Shown here piece after piece: positions 15,343 through 18,541 of a DNA stretch of 18,541 bases. A program made the position numbers and the translations under genes. The first letter of the stretch is position 1. The number at the start of each line of letters is the position of its first letter. The DNA lies in the NCBI GenBank assembly GCA_029051445.1, contig JAIDKP010000095.1:1-18541 (forward strand). Reading direction: 5' to 3'. The notes beneath the pieces were generated by a model that saw only the letters and a list, made by a program, of their open reading frames with translations, ran no database searches and had not been told where the DNA came from. This DNA is from Muribaculaceae bacterium (GTDB lineage: Bacteria > Bacteroidota > Bacteroidia > Bacteroidales > Muribaculaceae).

Positions 15343-15636
15343 CCCCCAATAATAATTGAAACGACGATAGACGCAGTATTGTCTCTTTAATGTCTCATAC
15401 ATTCTGAATCGCGATAGCAAATACTGGTTATCAACACCTTACCGCCATCACAATATAACAAAATGTGTCACAGCCTAAAAAACTCTTTTTGTGAGTAAAT
15501 TGTTATAGAGTTGTAAAAATAGCCCGGAATCAACTAAATATCAAAGGCTTTTAGTTAATTAAGTTAATCTACAAGACAGCCGGACACACAAGCTCCCCCG
15601 CATGATATGATCAATACAATACTTCTGAAAAACAAT
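15343..15636. other. Divergent intergenic region, A/T-rich, no gene seen
   Basis: About 290 bases between the divergently transcribed receiver-like and PepSY-like lipoprotein genes. It is A/T-rich with an AT palindromic stretch (TTAGTTAATTAAGTTAA near 15551-15567). On the plus strand the best -7 candidate is TACTTCTG (15620-15627), too close to the start codon and without a -33 box, so the lipoprotein promoter is not resolved. No tRNA, riboswitch or convincing small ORF was seen. Confidence 0.4.
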
Positions 15637-16146
15637 ATGAAAATAAAAATATTAAGCCACTTGTCGGCTCTGGCTATGATTCTATCAACAGGCGCATGCA
15701 CGACATCGGCAACCGGAGAAGACTCATGGGGCGACGAGGCATATGAAGCCAATATCTCCAGCTTCATGGCAGAGTACTTCCCCAACCGCTCCTATACCAC
15801 GACCGGGCAAAATGACGACAGCAACATCATACGCGTAAAAAACGGCCCTTCAATCACATTCGATCCGACAGGACACTGGATATCGGTAGTAGGATACGGC
15901 GAGACACTGCCGCCTGTTTTTCTGTTCGACCAGCTGCCGCCCGATCTGTATGAATATGTGCAAGGACTGGAGGCCATTAACGAAGTCTACAGCGTGATAG
16001 CCGATCACGGCCTATATTCCGTAGATATGCTCGATTCCTCAGTGACGTACAACAGTTCGACCGGGACAATAACCCAGCCGGCCAACCTTGTCAGAACTGT
16101 CTCGAGAATCTCAGCGTCGCCTTGTCAAGGGGAAATACAAGAGTAA
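15637..16146 (+). CDS. Lipoprotein with PepSY-like (DUF2874-type) repeats
   Basis: The only convincing plus-strand gene. From the ATG at 15637 the 169-residue product has a signal peptide and lipobox LSTGAC (Cys21). It then has two similar units. The first contains FMAEYFPNRS, IIRVKNGPSITFDPTGHWIS and VVGYGETLPP; the second contains LPPDLYEYVQGL, INEVYSVIADHGLYSVDML and VTYNSSTGTI. The helix followed by a beta-hairpin with D-x-x-G turns (FDPTGHW, YNSSTG) matches the PepSY-like fold of many Bacteroidota secreted proteins, whose role is mostly unknown. An earlier ATG at 15607 would add 10 residues before the signal peptide and is not preferred. Its last 56 bases overlap the end of the convergent gene, and the final 20 or so residues look unstructured. 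Confidence 0.7.
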   Translation: MKIKILSHLSALAMILSTGACTTSATGEDSWGDEAYEANISSFMAEYFPNRSYTTTGQNDDSNIIRVKNGPSITFDPTGHWISVVGYGETLPPVFLFDQLPPDLYEYVQGLEAINEVYSVIADHGLYSVDMLDSSVTYNSSTGTITQPANLVRTVSRISASPCQGEIQE

Positions 16147-17041
16147 GGATCATGCCGTCGTCACTTAGCCGGGCGCTACACTCGTCATCGCGGCCGAGCG
16201 ACACATGCATCGCATCGGTCCACTCAAGATTATAGTCACGCAGAAAGCCGCTTTCTTCAAGATGCCCTTTTATCATCCCCGGCCGCCACTGGCCGGAGTT
16301 TGTCAATGCCCCGTCAAGATAAACTATTGTCCAGCTTCCGTCGGCATGTTGGTCCGGCATGATACCAAGAGTATACTTCCCGCCCGGACGGCTCCATGCC
16401 GGATCATTGTCACGGTCGAGATATCGCCATACTCCTGCCGGCGACGACGAGATCTCGTCAGGTCTCGGGAAATCCTCGGCCGAAGTACCCGAAGTCATGG
16501 CATCGGCCACAGGCACCGGAAACATAGAAGCAACCACTCTGTCCACAACAAGATCCCGGCCGCGACTGAATATCACAAACGAGTGCCTGTCAGGGATCGA
16601 ATGCCCGGGACGATTGCCACGCCCCATCAGACGATCCTGCCCGACACACCACATTATGCCGTCTCCATCCACTGTCAGCGACAAGGCCAGAGACTCCTGA
16701 CCCGCATGAATTGCCGGAATATCCTGTGATTCCCCTCCGCACGACACCCGCAGAAAACGACAGTCCCCGTCCATACCGAAGTCGGTGTTTCCCCATTGCA
16801 GAGAAAGAGTATCCGACGAGCCGTCGACACACTTCCACGCGACACCCCATGATGCGGCGCTCATGCCGCTACGCGGCCTGTCGCCTTTCACCGTAGCGAC
16901 AACGTTGATCTCTACACCGCTCCCCTCTCCTTCGGCCAACAGCCGGCGCACGTTGTCTTTTTCAAGCAGGATCTGAGCATCGGCGACACCGATCCATCCC
17001 GACAAAACAAACGAGACTACCCCGACAAGCCATCTGGTCAT
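16091..17041 (-). CDS. Predicted secreted protein, unknown function
   Basis: A 316-residue protein with a signal peptide (TRWLVGVVSFVLSGWIGVADA) and no other membrane segment. The rest is rich in beta strands and Trp/Gly/Asp (ASWGVAWKCVDGSSDTLSLQW, GDCRFLRVSCGG, GGKYTLGIMPDQHADGSWTI, VYLDGALTNSGQWRPGMIKG), suggesting a beta-sandwich or lectin-like fold. I do not recognise the family. The ATG at 17041 overlaps the miaA stop as ATGA, which indicates translational coupling; the ATG at 17047 is an alternative. It ends inside the 3' end of the plus-strand lipoprotein gene. Coupling to miaA says little about its function. Confidence 0.7.
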   Translation of the reverse strand: MTRWLVGVVSFVLSGWIGVADAQILLEKDNVRRLLAEGEGSGVEINVVATVKGDRPRSGMSAASWGVAWKCVDGSSDTLSLQWGNTDFGMDGDCRFLRVSCGGESQDIPAIHAGQESLALSLTVDGDGIMWCVGQDRLMGRGNRPGHSIPDRHSFVIFSRGRDLVVDRVVASMFPVPVADAMTSGTSAEDFPRPDEISSSPAGVWRYLDRDNDPAWSRPGGKYTLGIMPDQHADGSWTIVYLDGALTNSGQWRPGMIKGHLEESGFLRDYNLEWTDAMHVSLGRDDECSARLSDDGMILTLVFPLDKATLRFSRQF

Positions 17042-17973
17042 AGACATGCAAGCGCTTTCACGGCATCAATAAAATCCCTTTGGTCCATATCCCAGGGAAG
17101 CCAATGTATCACATGCCCGCGGCGCTCCATACCCCTGAACCACGTCATCTGCCTCTTGGCAAACTGGTGGATAGCCGTCTGCAGTCCGGTTTCCATTTCC
17201 GGACGCGAGATCCGGCCTGTCACATACAATGTCAGCCACTTGTATTCAAGCCCGTAGTAAATCAGGTTCTCCGCCGGAATTCCCTCGGCAAGCAGGCTTT
17301 CGACCTCATTGGTCATGCCTGTTTCAAAACGGGATTTAAGACGATCATCAATGCGCTTCCGACGCATATCGCGGTCTATAGAGATACCTATGACCAACGC
17401 ATTTTTCTCCGGATCTGACTTCGATCCATACTCTTCATCGGGATGTGCCTGATAATAGCTCTGGATTTCAATTGCCCTCAGAGCCCTGTCAACAGTATCC
17501 ACATCAGTGGTATTATGAAGCGACTTCATATCCGACAGGATTATGGCAAGTTCATCAAGCGTTTTACCCTCAAGGCTACGCCGCAACTCATCATTGCGCG
17601 GAACTTCAGGAAGTTTAAGCCCGTTGAGAGCAGCCTCGACATACATCCCGCTGCCACCGCACACCACAGGCATGGCACCACGCGACCTGACATCGGCGAC
17701 TGCCGCATTGTAATCCCTGAGATACCGGTGCAGATTATACTTGTCACCGGGCTCACACACATCGACAAGATGCACCGGGACATCACCGTATTCACAGAGA
17801 TCCTTGCCTGTGCCGATATCCATGCGGCGATAAACCTGACGCGAATCGGCGCTTATCACCTCTCCGTTGAATTCTCTTGCGAGATCCACAGCCCTGCGGG
17901 TCTTACCCGTAGCCGTTGCCCCGACAACCGCAACAAGTGAGGTCCGTTCACTATTTTCACGTAACGCCGTCAT
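17038..17973 (-). CDS. miaA: tRNA dimethylallyltransferase MiaA
   Basis: MiaA adds a dimethylallyl group to A37 of tRNAs that read codons starting with U, improving decoding. The 311-residue protein has the family's usual length and motifs: P-loop GATATGKT (18-25; GPTATGKT in many), the DSRQVYRRMDIGTGK block with catalytic Asp43, VHLVDVCEPGDKYNLHRY, PVVCGGSGMYVEA, the DRALRAIEI helix, and FAKRQMTWFRG near the C-terminus. The frame is open to 18018, but the ATG at 17973 overlaps the upstream stop by one base (TGATG) and places the P-loop at the right distance. The stop overlaps the next gene's start, so three genes are coupled. Confidence 0.95.
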   Translation of the reverse strand: MTALRENSERTSLVAVVGATATGKTRRAVDLAREFNGEVISADSRQVYRRMDIGTGKDLCEYGDVPVHLVDVCEPGDKYNLHRYLRDYNAAVADVRSRGAMPVVCGGSGMYVEAALNGLKLPEVPRNDELRRSLEGKTLDELAIILSDMKSLHNTTDVDTVDRALRAIEIQSYYQAHPDEEYGSKSDPEKNALVIGISIDRDMRRKRIDDRLKSRFETGMTNEVESLLAEGIPAENLIYYGLEYKWLTLYVTGRISRPEMETGLQTAIHQFAKRQMTWFRGMERRGHVIHWLPWDMDQRDFIDAVKALACL

Positions 17974-18541
17974 CACATCCCGTTGAAATATCTGCGCAAA
18001 AACTTGCGGAGCCTCCACAGAGGCTTGTCCTGATTGATAGCTGCCACTGTCAGCCAGTTTTTATCGTTATAGTCTACATCCCATTTACACAGATCCCTGA
18101 GCCTGAAAGTAGGCCGGTAGTTGCGTATAGCATAAAGACGCAGACCGGCCGGCGTATAAGTCTTCCATGTCACGGCAACAGTGTAAATACGGCGAAGTTC
18201 CGACTCAAGCAGCATTGATGCATCGCCATCCTTGACCATGCGCCACACCTGATCCATACTGTAAAACTCGCCCGGCGTCCTTATGCCCTCGACTTGGCTT
18301 TCAGCTTCAAAAAAACAGATATAATGAAGCGTATTGGAGAGTGTCACGGTATTCTCATCGACATAAGCAAACCTTATTTTTGCCGGAGTCAGGCCGGTAA
18401 TACCGGCAAACATATTGAGCGCCGAAAACTCATCAAAGTTTTTGGTAAAAGCCTGGCGGAACTTCACCGGCGTGTCAACCCTGCCTCCGACCGGACTGGC
18501 GGAAAGCAACAAATGCTCCCCGGCAACCATCAGAACCCTCC
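17973..18541 (-). CDS. Unknown protein upstream of miaA, probably partial at the right edge
   Basis: The frame is open from the right edge of the window to a stop at 17973-17975; the first ATG is at 18530, but the codons before it are also open and the first residues (VLMVAGEHLLLSA) look like an internal strand, so the true start may lie outside the window. There is no signal peptide or lipobox in what is visible. Features include ALNMFAGITGLTPAKIRFAY, NTLHYICFFEAES, and a basic, aromatic C-terminus (LWRLRKFLRRYFNGM). I do not recognise the family. It is translationally coupled to miaA (TGATG), so the two are co-expressed. Confidence 0.6.
   Translation of the reverse strand, partial: RVLMVAGEHLLLSASPVGGRVDTPVKFRQAFTKNFDEFSALNMFAGITGLTPAKIRFAYVDENTVTLSNTLHYICFFEAESQVEGIRTPGEFYSMDQVWRMVKDGDASMLLESELRRIYTVAVTWKTYTPAGLRLYAIRNYRPTFRLRDLCKWDVDYNDKNWLTVAAINQDKPLWRLRKFLRRYFNGM

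Overview
This window looks like a chromosomal segment of a Bacteroidales gut bacterium, probably close to Muribaculaceae; the family-level placement is inference. Support comes from Bacteroidota-type -7 boxes (TAnnTTTG) in front of RNA genes and operons, a tmRNA tag reading GENNYALAA, many Cys-acylated lipoproteins with acidic residues after the Cys, a CarboxypepD-type TonB receptor, and the order sigma54 activator - lptE - TPR protein - secG. Nearly all genes lie on the minus strand, so they are read from right to left.

Left part (1-6071, minus): a cobalamin/tetrapyrrole acquisition operon. A strong promoter and a full cobalamin riboswitch (5899-6057) precede a TonB-dependent receptor, a DUF4374-type surface lipoprotein, a four-helix PepSY membrane protein and a secreted CbiK-like cobaltochelatase. 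The cbiK gene breaks off after about 69 codons and runs, out of frame, into what looks like the C-terminal part of a CobN-family chelatase that continues past base 1. A hairpin five bases upstream of the receptor start codon is a candidate for the riboswitch's translational switch.

Junction region (6069-7217, minus): remnants of an RloA/RloB-type pair (AAA ATPase plus RloB). The ATPase keeps only its C-terminus; rloB has a frameshift at an 8-A run and is cut off at the cobalamin promoter. They lie just downstream of ssrA (tmRNA), a common integration site, so this may be the scar of a lost defence cassette.

Middle (7226-11440, minus): panB; an operon of sigma54-dependent activator, lptE, TPR-like protein and secG; and an initiator tRNA-fMet with its own promoter and terminator.

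Right part (11463-18541): nadE, a degenerate endonuclease I-like secreted protein and a small surface lipoprotein form a tightly coupled unit. A stand-alone degenerate receiver-domain protein follows. The only convincing plus-strand gene is a PepSY-like lipoprotein at 15637-16146, whose 3' end overlaps a convergent unknown secreted protein. That protein is coupled to miaA, which is coupled to an unknown protein running off the right edge.

The most interesting points are the cbiK/cobN junction, the riboswitch with its start-proximal hairpin, the RloAB remnant next to ssrA, and the receiver that has lost its conserved Lys. I did not find a clearly intact new system. All family assignments come from reading motifs, with no database search.
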